A stretch of DNA of 64,000 nt from assembly GCF_014635565.1 (NCBI RefSeq), contig NZ_BMDB01000001.1:744001-808000 (forward strand), read 5' to 3'. Of this stretch, positions 20,259 through 29,463 are shown one piece after another; positions within the stretch are counted from its first letter, which is position 1, and each line of letters starts with the position of its first letter. This DNA is from Phocicoccus schoeneichii (GTDB taxonomy: Bacteria > Bacillota > Bacilli > Staphylococcales > Salinicoccaceae). The notes under the pieces are model-generated. The model saw nothing but the letters and a program-made list of their open reading frames with translations. It did no database searches and had not been told where the DNA came from. The position numbers were made by a program, and so were the translations under genes.

Positions 20259-20288
20259 AAAACCGCTCTTTAAAAAAAGAACGGTTTT
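20259..20288 (-). terminator. sufT terminator
   Basis: Stem AAAACCG-TCTTT/AAAGA-CGGTTTT with one mismatch, and T-rich sequence on the minus strand, just after the sufT stop. Confidence 0.82.
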
Positions 20289-20294
20289 ACTCGA

Positions 20295-20603
20295 TTAGCT
20301 TACGCCTAAAGCGATTTTTGCATAACGACTCATCATATCTTTGTCCCATGGCGGACTCCAAACGATTTGTACGTTTGTATCTTTAACTTCTGGTAATTCT
20401 CCTAATGCTTCTTCAACTGAGCTAACGATTTGAGGTCCCATTGGACATCCCATTGAAGTTAGTGTCATCTCTACACCTGCGTTACCATCTTCATCTAAAT
20501 GTACACCGTACACAAGGCCTAGATTTACGATATCTATTCCAAGCTCAGGGTCAATCACGTTTTCTAGTGCGCCCATCATGCTTTCTTCCATTGCTTTATC
20601 CAT
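20295..20603 (-). CDS. sufT: MIP18/DUF59 Fe-S protein maturation factor SufT
   Basis: A 102-residue single-domain MIP18-family (PaaD-like) protein. It has DPELGIDIVNLGLVYGV near the start and the conserved Cys in TLTSMGCPMGP (C53), ending in WSPPWDKDMMS. In S. aureus SufT, encoded next to clpB, aids maturation of Fe-S proteins such as aconitase when demand is high. The same neighbourhood here supports orthology. It may feed the SufA-like and Nfu carriers encoded at 52 kb and LipA at 55-56 kb; that link is inference. Confidence 0.88.
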   Translation of the reverse strand: MDKAMEESMMGALENVIDPELGIDIVNLGLVYGVHLDEDGNAGVEMTLTSMGCPMGPQIVSSVEEALGELPEVKDTNVQIVWSPPWDKDMMSRYAKIALGVS

Positions 20604-20700
20604 AATGTCACTCCTATTTTATCTACTGTATATAATATACCAAATTAACGACAACTAATAAATAATAATGCTATTATGTATAAGTAAGGAGTGAGTGTTC

Positions 20701-21525
20701 ATGGAAAAACATCTCATCTGTCTCGACCTTGACGGGACATTATTAAGAGATGACAAAACAATCGGTACATATACAAAAAATGTAATCAACACTTTAAAAC
20801 AATACGGTCATAAAGTAATGATCACAACAGGTCGCCCATATCGTGCAACGATGCCTTACTATAGAGATTTAAAACTAAACACACCAGTGGTGAATTTTAA
20901 CGGGGCATTCGTCCATCACCCACTTGACCAAGATTTTAAGATAAAACACGAAACGCTTAGTCAGGAAGTGTTAAACGATATCGTAAAAAACATTGAAAAA
21001 TTTGGAATTGAAAACATCGTTGCAGAAGTCAAAGATGATCTTTACATTCACTATCACGACGAAGTCATGATGCAAGAGTTTTTCATGGGAGATCCAATGA
21101 TAAAAACAGGAGATATCAGAGAAACGATGCTCGAAGAAGCGACGACTGTTTTAATCAAAGCAAAGCATGGACAAGTGCGAAAAATTCGCCAAGCAATGGA
21201 AGACGTATATGCAGAAACAATCGCACATAGACAATGGGATCCATCTCAGCCTGTTGTAGAAATCATCAAAAAGGGTATATCTAAAGCGACGGGTATTGAG
21301 TACGTGCTCGATTACCTCGGCGTGGACCAGAAAAATACAATCGCGTTTGGCGATGAAGACAATGATTTCCAAATGATTGAATACGTGAGTCACGGAGTTG
21401 CAGTGAAAAATGCAGTAGACCCATTAAAGGAACGCACAAATGACATTACTGAATTTACGAACAATGAAGACGGCGTCGGCCGATATTTAAATGACTATTT
21501 TAACTTAGGGTTAAATTACTACTAG
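20701..21525 (+). CDS. Cof-type HAD-IIB family hydrolase
   Basis: A 274-residue sugar-phosphatase-like HAD protein. Motif I is DLDGTLLRDDK with the nucleophile and acid/base aspartates, motif II is TTGRPYR, and motif IV is FGDEDNDFQM. A C2 cap separates motifs II and III. Relatives dephosphorylate small phosphometabolites such as sugar phosphates, FMN or PLP; the actual substrate cannot be told. The ATG at 20701 fits AAGGAG spacing better than the GTG at 20695. It begins a three-gene unit with the DegV and cdr genes. Confidence 0.9.
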   Translation: MEKHLICLDLDGTLLRDDKTIGTYTKNVINTLKQYGHKVMITTGRPYRATMPYYRDLKLNTPVVNFNGAFVHHPLDQDFKIKHETLSQEVLNDIVKNIEKFGIENIVAEVKDDLYIHYHDEVMMQEFFMGDPMIKTGDIRETMLEEATTVLIKAKHGQVRKIRQAMEDVYAETIAHRQWDPSQPVVEIIKKGISKATGIEYVLDYLGVDQKNTIAFGDEDNDFQMIEYVSHGVAVKNAVDPLKERTNDITEFTNNEDGVGRYLNDYFNLGLNYY

Positions 21526-21535
21526 GAGGGTATAC

Positions 21536-22378
21536 ATGAAACTAATTGTAGATAGTTGTACAGACATTCCATTTAAAAACATTGAAAAAATGAACGCTTA
21601 TCCAATCGCATTAAAAGTAAATGTTGATGGGACAGAGTATTTAGACCAGCTTGAAATCTCGAGTAAAGAAGTATCTGAGGCTGTTTCAAAAGGAGTACGT
21701 CCACTGACTTCACAAGTGAACCCGGACCGATTCGCTGAAGTATTCCGTGAAGTTCTAAAAGAAGATAATGAGATCATCTATCTTGGGTTCTCAAGCGGTT
21801 TATCTGGCACATACCAGAGCTCAGTAATCGCAAGAGACTTGGTCCTAGAAGAATTCCCAGATGCGGATATCACAGTAATCGACTCGCTTTCTGCGAGCTA
21901 CGGTTACGGACTGCTGGCTGAACGTGTTGCAAAGTACATCAATGATGGACTTTCTAAAGAAGAAGTTCTTAAAAATATTGAACAAGATAAAAACACGATC
22001 CGCCACTTATTCACAGTAAATGATTTAGATTACCTTGCTAAAGGTGGCCGATTATCAAAAGGACAAGCATTCCTCGGAAGTTTACTCAACATCAAACCTC
22101 TCTTGCACGTAGAAGATGGAAAGCTTGTACCGATTGAAAAATATCGCGGAATGAAGCGCATCTATAAACGCATGACCGAACTCATGAACGAAGAAGGTGC
22201 AGAGGTTGAAGCAGTTATCACGCACTCAGATGCAATGGACTTAGCTCTAGACTTAAAGAAACAAATCTTAAAAGACACGAAAGTAAATGACGTAAGAATT
22301 TTTGATATCGGACCTACAATTCTATCGCATACAGGTAACGGTACTGTCGCATTGTTCTACTTTAAACGAGGTGAGTAA
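21536..22378 (+). CDS. DegV family fatty-acid-binding protein
   Basis: A 280-residue DegV protein (FakB-like). Members hold a fatty acid in a deep pocket and present it to the kinase FakA for phosphorylation, so exogenous fatty acids can enter phospholipid synthesis. MKLIVDSCTDIP, SSGLSGTYQSS and GRLSKGQAFLGSLLNIKP are the family motifs. No FakA is nearby, so partnership is inferred from the family. It starts 11 bases after the HAD gene and ends one base before cdr. Confidence 0.9.
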   Translation: MKLIVDSCTDIPFKNIEKMNAYPIALKVNVDGTEYLDQLEISSKEVSEAVSKGVRPLTSQVNPDRFAEVFREVLKEDNEIIYLGFSSGLSGTYQSSVIARDLVLEEFPDADITVIDSLSASYGYGLLAERVAKYINDGLSKEEVLKNIEQDKNTIRHLFTVNDLDYLAKGGRLSKGQAFLGSLLNIKPLLHVEDGKLVPIEKYRGMKRIYKRMTELMNEEGAEVEAVITHSDAMDLALDLKKQILKDTKVNDVRIFDIGPTILSHTGNGTVALFYFKRGE

Positions 22379-22379
22379 T

Positions 22380-23705
22380 ATGAAAGTAATCGTCGTTGGT
22401 GGTGTTGCAGGTGGCATGACAACGGCCTCCCAACTTCGCCGAATCGATAGTAATGCTGAAATTCATGTGTTTGAAAAGGGACCACATATCAGTTTTGCGA
22501 ACTGCGGTCTACCCTATTATCTTTCAAGAGAAGTGGAGAGTAGATCTAAACTTCTTGAACGTACTCCTCTGGATATGGAGAAGCGTGGAATTCATGTACA
22601 TGTGGGTCATGAAGTCATTCATGTAGATACAGATAAAAAAACGGTAGACGTGAAAGTGTTAGACACGGGTGTTATAAAATCCGTGAGCTATGACAAACTT
22701 GTACTGTCACCGGGCGGTAAGTCAGTAATATTAGACTCTCTCAAAAACGTGCCGCAATCTTTTGTTCTTCAACAATTGCACCAGCTTGATTCAATCGAAT
22801 CATATATTGAGGCGCACAATGTCAAAGAAGTCGTTGTTGTGGGGACTGGGTTTATTGGCCTCGAAGTGACTGAAAACTTCGTTCGTCGCGGTTTTAAGGT
22901 GACAGTAATCCAGCACAACGATAATGTATATAGCCCGCTTGAAACTGACATGAAAGGTTTTATGTATGAGTCGTTTAAAGTACAAGGTGTCGACCTTAAG
23001 TTAAATTCTGAGATCGTAAAAGTTGTTGGAGATAAAGCAATACTAAAATCTGGTGAAGAAATCAGCGCGCCACTCATCATTGTGGCTGTTGGTATCAAGC
23101 CAAATACTGGTTTTTTAGAGGGGTCTAATGTGTCACTCGAACATGGATATATTCCAGTTAATGAATTTGGTGAAACAAGTGTGAAAGACGTGTATGCCTT
23201 AGGTGATGCGATTTTAACCCACTACGCACACGTCCCTGAAAAACCAGTGAGCGTCGCACTCGCTTGGCCAGCACATAGACTCGCATTTGTGATTGCAAAA
23301 CACATTTCAGGATCTACTGAATTTAAACACGACGGACTTTTAGGTACTTCCATCGTAGAGTTTTTCGGCTACACTATAGCTCAAGTAGGTTTATCCATGA
23401 AAGATTTAGATGAAGACACGAAGTACATCGATCACACGCAAGGAAATATTGCAGGATACATGAAAAACGTTGAAAACATTCAGGCACGTGTATATTACGA
23501 TGACGATGGAAAAATATTACGAGGCGTATTTGTAGGAAAAAAAGGCGTGGATAAGAGACTCAACACACTCGCGGCATTTATGAGAACAGACGGCAACATC
23601 AAAAATCTGATCCATATAGAAATTGGATACGCACCACCATATGGTACAACGAAAGACCTGCTCAATATGATTGGTTACAAAGCAATAGAGAAAATGACAT
23701 ATTAA
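22380..23705 (+). CDS. cdr: Coenzyme A disulfide reductase
   Basis: A 441-residue FAD- and NAD(P)H-dependent pyridine nucleotide disulfide reductase that keeps CoA reduced; CoA is the main low-molecular thiol in staphylococci beside bacillithiol. The single active-site cysteine C42 in SFANCGLPYYLS identifies the CoADR/Nox branch. Two Rossmann motifs are GGVAGGM and GTGFIGLEV, and the FAD-binding YALGDA is present. The true start is the ATG at 22380 after GAGGTGA; an upstream in-frame start would overlap the DegV gene by 77 bases. The neighbourhood matches S. aureus cdr. Confidence 0.94.
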   Translation: MKVIVVGGVAGGMTTASQLRRIDSNAEIHVFEKGPHISFANCGLPYYLSREVESRSKLLERTPLDMEKRGIHVHVGHEVIHVDTDKKTVDVKVLDTGVIKSVSYDKLVLSPGGKSVILDSLKNVPQSFVLQQLHQLDSIESYIEAHNVKEVVVVGTGFIGLEVTENFVRRGFKVTVIQHNDNVYSPLETDMKGFMYESFKVQGVDLKLNSEIVKVVGDKAILKSGEEISAPLIIVAVGIKPNTGFLEGSNVSLEHGYIPVNEFGETSVKDVYALGDAILTHYAHVPEKPVSVALAWPAHRLAFVIAKHISGSTEFKHDGLLGTSIVEFFGYTIAQVGLSMKDLDEDTKYIDHTQGNIAGYMKNVENIQARVYYDDDGKILRGVFVGKKGVDKRLNTLAAFMRTDGNIKNLIHIEIGYAPPYGTTKDLLNMIGYKAIEKMTY

Positions 23706-23733
23706 AACTCTCAGCTTTAGCTGAGAGTTTTTT
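23704..23733 (+). terminator. cdr terminator
   Basis: Twelve-bp stem AAAACTCTCAGC/GCTGAGAGTTTT with TTTA loop and T-tract overlapping the cdr stop. Confidence 0.92.
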
Positions 23734-23793
23734 AATTAGTATAACTTCCTAATTTACGTTTTAGTTAATCAGATTTTTAACACTCAACAAAAA

Positions 23794-23821
23794 TGCACCC
23801 TACTCACTTGAGTAAGGTGCA
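23794..23821 (-). terminator. Terminator of the GH13-like gene
   Basis: Stem TGCACC-TACTCA/TGAGTA-GGTGCA with one mismatch and a two-base loop, then TTTTTG on the minus strand. Confidence 0.82.
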
Positions 23822-23831
23822 ACAAATCCAA

Positions 23832-25235
23832 TCATTCAATTACTTGTTTTCGTTTTGATCGTCTTGCAACTAAGAAGATAAAGACAGCAAATCCGCCGAA
23901 TACTAGGAAACTTGAGATCAGATACCAGTGGTTGAATCCTGCAGGTTCTATAATCGCGTATAATTCTGTTTCTTCTCTATCCGTTACTGCGATGTATTCA
24001 TCTTCATGTGGACGTACGACATCTCCAATTAACAGTCCACTCATCTCTTTGTCACTTGGTATATAGCGCTCGTCTAAATACACTTTTTGTGTTTCGCTTG
24101 TATTGTTGATGTTATAGATAAAGTCCACGTCTGTCGTATTATACTTGACGACATATTGTCCCGCTTCATTCTTGATTGTCTCTACTTCACCGTTAAACAT
24201 ATTTTCATGTTTACTCATTACACCAACGATTTCTTTGATGTAATCCACAACTTCTTTGTCTGTCCAAAGATCCATCTGTGGGTGAATTTCTGGGAAATCC
24301 ACACCGTTTTGTGCAACTTCTGTTCCGTAATTAAACATAATCGGTCCATTATACCCGTTCAAATAAGCAAACAACTGTTTAATACGCGTTCCTGGGAACA
24401 TGTTATTCTTAGCGGATTCACTTGTAAATCTTTCACTAAACCAGTGGTCCGCTAGTAAAATGGTATTATCTGTCGGATATTCCATGATGTCTTTATCTAC
24501 AGAACTAAATCCGTTAGACACCGCAGTTCTCACTTCTTCGTCCGTCACATAATCAAAACCAGTAATATCGCCACCACTCATGTTGATGGCATACACAGGC
24601 ACTCCATTCGGCAAAAAGTCTTCACGATTCAGACCACTTTGTACAACGTACATACTAATCCCATCCACATCAAAATGCTTCAAGAATTCCGTCACAATGT
24701 CAAAATATTTCTTCTGATTTTGTGCATTGTTTAAGTCGATAAAATCACGTTCGATATGTGAATAGTAACTTTCCATCTGTTCTGTTAATTCTGGATTATC
24801 CAGACGTTTAAAGTCAGATGTTGCCGTCGTTGGCATATCTACAATAACCTTCATATCTTTCTCATGAATCGCTTCAATCAGTTGATTGAATTCTTCCTTA
24901 CTACCGTATCGCTTGGCGATTTCTTTATAGGATTTAACAGAATATCCAAGATAATCAGATTCATCCATTTCGAACACTGGACTCAAGTTAATTGTGTCAA
25001 ATCCTAACTCTTTTATGTAATCTAACTGAGACTCGATTCCTTTAAAATCCCCACCATATGAAAGATATGGATCCGATTCTCCTGGTACACCGATGTCATT
25101 AGACTTATCATTATTTAAAAAACGATCGACTGAGATCATATAGATACGGTCATTTTCAGTTTTTGCATAGATTGATTCAATTGTTATTCCACTTATCAGT
25201 AGCGTAAATATAAACGCGAGGAGTATTCTTTTCAT
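23832..25235 (-). CDS. Membrane-anchored GH13 alpha-amylase-like protein, probably catalytically inactive
   Basis: A 467-residue protein with an N-terminal signal peptide (cut near IYA, residues 22-24), an extracellular GH13 (beta/alpha)8 domain (about 28-345), a C-terminal beta domain, and one membrane span at 437-456 followed by RRSKRK. Fold markers are clear: IYMISVDRF, YGGDFKGI, LDYIKELGFDTINLSP and the YGTE segment. The catalytic positions are not: the N-H of region I is T137-A138, the R and nucleophile D of region II are S194 and Y196, the general acid is D263 in LLADHW, and the region IV N-H-D reads N277-N278-M279. It looks like a surface pseudoenzyme, perhaps a glycan-binding or scaffold protein. 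Start at ATG 25235 follows AAAGGTGG. Confidence 0.8.
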   Translation of the reverse strand: MKRILLAFIFTLLISGITIESIYAKTENDRIYMISVDRFLNNDKSNDIGVPGESDPYLSYGGDFKGIESQLDYIKELGFDTINLSPVFEMDESDYLGYSVKSYKEIAKRYGSKEEFNQLIEAIHEKDMKVIVDMPTTATSDFKRLDNPELTEQMESYYSHIERDFIDLNNAQNQKKYFDIVTEFLKHFDVDGISMYVVQSGLNREDFLPNGVPVYAINMSGGDITGFDYVTDEEVRTAVSNGFSSVDKDIMEYPTDNTILLADHWFSERFTSESAKNNMFPGTRIKQLFAYLNGYNGPIMFNYGTEVAQNGVDFPEIHPQMDLWTDKEVVDYIKEIVGVMSKHENMFNGEVETIKNEAGQYVVKYNTTDVDFIYNINNTSETQKVYLDERYIPSDKEMSGLLIGDVVRPHEDEYIAVTDREETELYAIIEPAGFNHWYLISSFLVFGGFAVFIFLVARRSKRKQVIE

Positions 25236-25324
25236 CCTGCTGCCACCTTTCTCATACATAAATTATATATGAAAAAATATATTTTTGTTACATTCATTTT
25301 AAAGTTCGAAATTTATACATAAAA

Positions 25325-25346
25325 AAAAGGAGCAAATGCTCCTTTT
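25325..25346 (-). terminator. yisL terminator
   Basis: Ten-bp stem AAAAGGAGCA/TGCTCCTTTT with a two-base loop and T-rich sequence on the minus strand. Confidence 0.88.
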
Positions 25347-25349
25347 ATA

Positions 25350-25736
25350 TTAATTAAATGCCATCGTACCAAGTGGTAATGTTGCACCAAGTATGAATGT
25401 AGCGATAATTAATACGATTGTAATAATTAACCACATGCCACCCATACCGTTTTTACGAGTTTTAACAAGTGCCATTTCCATTAATGCAATTGAGAATAAA
25501 CCACATAATACTTTAATTCCGTACATCATGTGTGATCCAAGTGCACTGATTACATCCATGTTTTGTACATAGATCATCAGTCCGCTGAATAAAACAAGTA
25601 GATAAACAACACGTAAAATCATGTGTGTAATCTTTCCACCTTTGTTTTCAGCTGATGAATTTTTCATGTAAGAAAGTAAAGTAACAATAAATAGCACAAC
25701 AGCAAGTACAATCGCTGTTAAGTGTAAATGTATCAC
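25350..25736 (-). CDS. yisL: YisL/UPF0344 (DUF1516) membrane protein
   Basis: A 128-residue protein with four hydrophobic segments and the HLHLTAIVLAVVLFIV start and THMILRVVYLLVLFSG core of the DUF1516 family. Its function is unknown in all species I know of. It follows the FAH-family gene by 17 bases on the same strand and is probably cotranscribed with it. It ends directly at an intrinsic terminator. Confidence 0.82.
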   Translation of the reverse strand: MIHLHLTAIVLAVVLFIVTLLSYMKNSSAENKGGKITHMILRVVYLLVLFSGLMIYVQNMDVISALGSHMMYGIKVLCGLFSIALMEMALVKTRKNGMGGMWLIITIVLIIATFILGATLPLGTMAFN

Positions 25737-25753
25737 TTAAAGTTCCCCTTTTT

Positions 25754-26644
25754 TTATTTAATATAAGTTGTTAATGTACCAATACCATTGATAGATACGC
25801 GCACAACATCTCCTGATTTAAGGAAGTCAACATCTGGTAATCCAGCAGCTACTCCTTCAGGTGTACCAGTTGCGATAACGTCTCCTGGTTGAAGTTTAAC
25901 ATATTTAGACACTTCAGAAACAAGATTTTCAATCTTTAAGACCATATCACTTGTATTGCCGTCTTGTCTAATCTCATCATTCACTTTTGTAACAATCGCT
26001 GTGTTTTCGGGGTTTGGAAGTTCATCTTTAGTAACAATATATGGACCCATTGGTGTCGCAAGACTCTTCGCCATGAAGAACTGTTTAAATTTCTTCTGTA
26101 AGTCTCTTGCTGAGATATCATTGACGATTGTATACCCATAAATGTAATCAAACGCCATGTGTGGTTCAATATTGTGTGCTTCCTTACCAATTACAACACC
26201 AAGCTCTCCTTCGTAATCGAGTTCAGATGTCACTTCTTTGAAGTCACTGATCGTGCCCTCATCACCAACGAGACTAGAGTTTGCCTTAGTAAACACAGTT
26301 AACTCCACTTTATTCCCTAATTCTTCTGCATGTTTCTTGTAGTTACGACCAAAGCTAATCGTGTTGTTTGGTGGCTCCACTGGTGCTAAAAATGTAATCT
26401 CGCTAAATGGTGCTTTATATAGATGACGATCATCTTCTTGATCTGCTTTTTCTACGAGCTTACGCACGATTTCTTGGAAATCAAGTGTGTGATATTTTGT
26501 AATACCTTCAAGTAAAGTTTTTGGATAGTCTTTGTCTTCACCAAATGCCTCAAAAAGCTTAGGTAAAATCCACGCACTATCTTCGCGTTTCACTTTTACT
26601 CCATAGTATTTTTGTTTGTTGTATTCGAATGTTAAGAATTTCAT
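25754..26644 (-). CDS. Fumarylacetoacetate hydrolase family protein
   Basis: A 296-residue FAH-superfamily enzyme. The metal-binding acidic residues lie in [13 protein letters not shown], with a further [14 protein letters not shown] segment and [13 protein letters not shown] at the C-terminal side. Relatives hydrolyse or decarboxylate beta-diketo acids or act as oxaloacetate decarboxylase/tautomerase. No aromatic-catabolism genes are nearby, so a general oxaloacetate or acylpyruvate housekeeping role is more likely than a homoprotocatechuate pathway; that is inference. Confidence 0.87.
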   Translation of the reverse strand: MKFLTFEYNKQKYYGVKVKREDSAWILPKLFEAFGEDKDYPKTLLEGITKYHTLDFQEIVRKLVEKADQEDDRHLYKAPFSEITFLAPVEPPNNTISFGRNYKKHAEELGNKVELTVFTKANSSLVGDEGTISDFKEVTSELDYEGELGVVIGKEAHNIEPHMAFDYIYGYTIVNDISARDLQKKFKQFFMAKSLATPMGPYIVTKDELPNPENTAIVTKVNDEIRQDGNTSDMVLKIENLVSEVSKYVKLQPGDVIATGTPEGVAAGLPDVDFLKSGDVVRVSINGIGTLTTYIK

Positions 26645-26712
26645 AGGACGACTCCTTTTTCTCTTTTAACAAGTATATCAAATTTCAAATACAAATTCTT
26701 TTTTTAAACCAC

Positions 26713-27711
26713 TTAAATAAAAATATTAATGACAAAGTACGTGAATGCCGCACAAAGTGCTGAAATTGGTAATGTAATCACCCAAGTGATTAACATGCGC
26801 TGTGCTGTAGTCCATTTCACACCTTTTAATCTGTGTGAAGATCCTACACCAAGGATCGATGAAGACACAACGTGCGTCGTTGATACCGGTAAATGAATGT
26901 ACGTCGCACCAAAAATAATTAATGCAGATGAAAGGTCAGCTGCAACCCCGTTTGCTGGACGAATTTTCATGATGTTACCACCAACTGTTTTGATGATTTT
27001 CCAACCACCAACTGCTGTACCAAGTCCCATTGCTGTCGCACATGAGAGCTGTACCCAGAACTGAATGTCTGTGGATGTTTGTAAGTTTGCTGCGATCAGT
27101 GCCATCGTGATTACACCCATCGCTTTTTGCGCGTCGTTCATACCGTGTGATAATGCTTGTAAAGATGCCGTGATGATTTGTACAAAACGGAATCTTTGGT
27201 TTGTCTTCGCTAAGTTTTTATCTTTCATTACCGTTTTAATAATTGTATAAATAATAAAACCAACGACGAATGCAATGAGTGGTGACGTAATGAGCGCCAT
27301 TAAGATTTTAGTAAATCCTTTGTACTCTAAAATACCAAAGCCACTTGATGCGATCGCGGCACCTGCGATTGCACCGATAAGTGCGTGTGATGAAGAACTT
27401 GGAATACCAAAGTACCACGTAAACAAGTTCCAAAAAATACCTGCAATCAATGCAGAAAGAATAACGATTGAACCATCTTGAAGTGCGAATGGGTCAACGA
27501 TATCCCCAGTGATTGTTTTTGCAACACCTGTAAATAACAACGCACCGACGAAGTTCATTCCTGCTGCAATTAAAATTGCATGACGTGGTTTTAACGCACG
27601 TGTCGATACAGCAGTAGCGATTGCATTTGCTGTATCGTGGAATCCGTTGATGAAGTCAAATGCGAGTGCTGCGATTACGATTAATATAGTAATTATTAAT
27701 AAAGTATCCAT
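26713..27711 (-). CDS. pit: Low-affinity inorganic phosphate transporter, PiT family
   Basis: A 332-residue PiT permease with about 10-11 membrane segments. It carries the duplicated signature: FDFINGFHDTANAIATAVSTRAL near the N-terminus and SHGMNDAQKAMGVI in the second half. It imports metal-phosphate complexes with protons or sodium. It lies ten bases downstream of the DUF47 gene, the usual accessory partner. Confidence 0.94.
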   Translation of the reverse strand: MDTLLIITILIVIAALAFDFINGFHDTANAIATAVSTRALKPRHAILIAAGMNFVGALLFTGVAKTITGDIVDPFALQDGSIVILSALIAGIFWNLFTWYFGIPSSSSHALIGAIAGAAIASSGFGILEYKGFTKILMALITSPLIAFVVGFIIYTIIKTVMKDKNLAKTNQRFRFVQIITASLQALSHGMNDAQKAMGVITMALIAANLQTSTDIQFWVQLSCATAMGLGTAVGGWKIIKTVGGNIMKIRPANGVAADLSSALIIFGATYIHLPVSTTHVVSSSILGVGSSHRLKGVKWTTAQRMLITWVITLPISALCAAFTYFVINIFI

Positions 27712-27721
27712 CTACAGCACC

Positions 27722-28339
27722 TTAGCTATTTTTCATTACGATAGATTCAAGGATAACTGCGACCGCTTGGCATCTGTCTGCAATGTTTTCTAAATTATTA
27801 TAGATATCTTTCATTTGCATAATTTTAATAGGATTTTCTTCAGTTTCGAATAATTCTTTAATAGATGTTCTAAGTACCGCGTCACAATTTGTTTCGTATT
27901 CTTTAATCTTGATTGCATGAACACGAACATGATCAAATTTACGTTCATTCACAAGTCCTACAGCAACTTTTGCTTCAGAACAAGCTTTTGAGATATTTTC
28001 TACAAACACATTGATATGTGGCGTATGTCTCTTTCGGTTATACATCATGAACATCGCTGCAACTTCTTCCATACCGTCTAATACATCATCTAATGCATTC
28101 GCTAACGCTAAGATATCTTCACGCTCGATTGGCGTAATAAATGTCTGGTTTAAGTCAGAGATTAAGTGATGCATGAGGTTATCCCCATGAGTTTCAAACG
28201 CTTTGATATTATCAAAGTACGTCTTGAAGTCAAATTCTGAATCGAGATTCACATTCTCAAAATCTTTTGCTGCACGTTCTAAGTTTTCTACCATAGTGTT
28301 GAGTTGAACTGCAAATTTGTTTGGTTTTCTATTAAACAC
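27722..28339 (-). CDS. DUF47 (PhoU-like) Pit accessory protein
   Basis: A 205-residue all-helical DUF47/YkaA protein. Acidic metal-binding patterns of the PhoU type occur in FETHGDNLMHHLI, DDVLDGMEE and EYETNCDAVLR. Such proteins are encoded next to pit genes and are thought to regulate the transporter. It is the first gene of the pair. ATG at 28339 follows AGGAGG. Confidence 0.9.
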   Translation of the reverse strand: MFNRKPNKFAVQLNTMVENLERAAKDFENVNLDSEFDFKTYFDNIKAFETHGDNLMHHLISDLNQTFITPIEREDILALANALDDVLDGMEEVAAMFMMYNRKRHTPHINVFVENISKACSEAKVAVGLVNERKFDHVRVHAIKIKEYETNCDAVLRTSIKELFETEENPIKIMQMKDIYNNLENIADRCQAVAVILESIVMKNS

Positions 28340-28364
28340 TTTTCTTTTCCTCCTGAAATTAAAA

Positions 28365-28388
28365 AAGGAAGACTTTTTAGTCTTCCTT
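28365..28388 (-). terminator. Terminator at the end of the tvp38-spsB-addBA operon
   Basis: Ten-bp stem AAGGAAGACT/AGTCTTCCTT with TTTT loop and T-rich sequence on the minus strand, between the unknown membrane gene and the DUF47 gene. Confidence 0.87.
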
Positions 28389-28440
28389 AACTATAATAAA
28401 TCTTTTCTTCAAAAATGCATAGATAATTATCTAGATAATG

Positions 28441-29463
28441 TTAATATTTCGTTAAGATTTGGCTAACGAGTAAAGTTGAAAGCGTCACCACTGACGAGAT
28501 ACCAATCGCAGTGATGACCTGTACTTCTCCATATAAATTAAAGCCAATTCCGTAAAAGATAATACCCATGATAATCGCGAATACCAAGTAGTAAATTACA
28601 GAATATTTTCCGTGGTGATTGAAACGCTTAAGCACGTTTTCCGGTAAATTTTGGCTCAATGCCCAAATAGATAAAAACATGCCTACTGCAATCATCGGAC
28701 CACCGATATACTCACCAATAATTGTGCTACTCATTGACCCAACACTTAACACTTCAATCATCTTAATGACCAGTCCGCCGATTAGAAACACGACAATCAG
28801 CGCGGCTTGCATATATTTTGGTAATACTTCTTCAATCTTCACTCGTGCAATCAAACTACCAATTAACGCAAACGGTATGCTGATAAATACAAGAAGTACA
28901 AAAAGTGGTAACTCCACTATTGTGCTTAAGTTTAAGCGCGCATACTCGATAACATCTCCTGTTCTAAAAATAGAAACATAATCATTAAACTTTTGAATCG
29001 CACTATAGACAATATTATTTGTCTGTAATGCACTGAGCGCTTTTAGTACGACATTGATAAAAATATGTGTAACCACTAAAACTGCAATCGTCGCGAGTGT
29101 TAGTAAAATCGAACGATTTCTATATAAGAGAATCACGAGTCCACTTACACAAGCTAAGAATAATACATCTTGTCCATTTAAAACCAAAGAAATCATAAAT
29201 AATATGAGGACAGATATGATTAGTGGTTTTATTATATCTTCTCGGACTGTCACAAAGTATCCAACTGTGAGTGACAGCAGTGGTAACAGCACACCCCCAA
29301 AGAAGATCTGATAGATTTGAAACTCTTTTAATTCTGCACCATAGAAATATTCATACGGATTCACGAGGTGCAATGGTAAGACGAATTGAATGCTCGCACC
29401 AATCATCAAGATGATGAATGTAAATGATAGCATTGTGTTTATCTTTAACTTTTCATTAAGCAA
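28441..29463 (-). CDS. Unknown polytopic membrane protein cotranscribed with addAB
   Basis: A 340-residue protein with about ten hydrophobic segments and little soluble mass. I do not recognise a definite family. The late segment (FNHHGKYSVIYYLVFAII, then FYGIGFNLYGE) faintly resembles DUF418 or acyltransferase-type membrane proteins. The start overlaps the 3' end of addA by eight bases, so its translation is tied to the helicase-nuclease operon. The unit ends in a terminator right after it. No function can be given. Confidence 0.72.
   Translation of the reverse strand: MLNEKLKINTMLSFTFIILMIGASIQFVLPLHLVNPYEYFYGAELKEFQIYQIFFGGVLLPLLSLTVGYFVTVREDIIKPLIISVLILFMISLVLNGQDVLFLACVSGLVILLYRNRSILLTLATIAVLVVTHIFINVVLKALSALQTNNIVYSAIQKFNDYVSIFRTGDVIEYARLNLSTIVELPLFVLLVFISIPFALIGSLIARVKIEEVLPKYMQAALIVVFLIGGLVIKMIEVLSVGSMSSTIIGEYIGGPMIAVGMFLSIWALSQNLPENVLKRFNHHGKYSVIYYLVFAIIMGIIFYGIGFNLYGEVQVITAIGISSVVTLSTLLVSQILTKY

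Noticed and set aside
22302-22379. A 26-codon extension of CoA-disulfide reductase overlapping the DegV gene.
   Set aside because: The ATG at 22380 has GAGGTGA and begins the Rossmann motif; the extension lies in coding sequence of the DegV gene.
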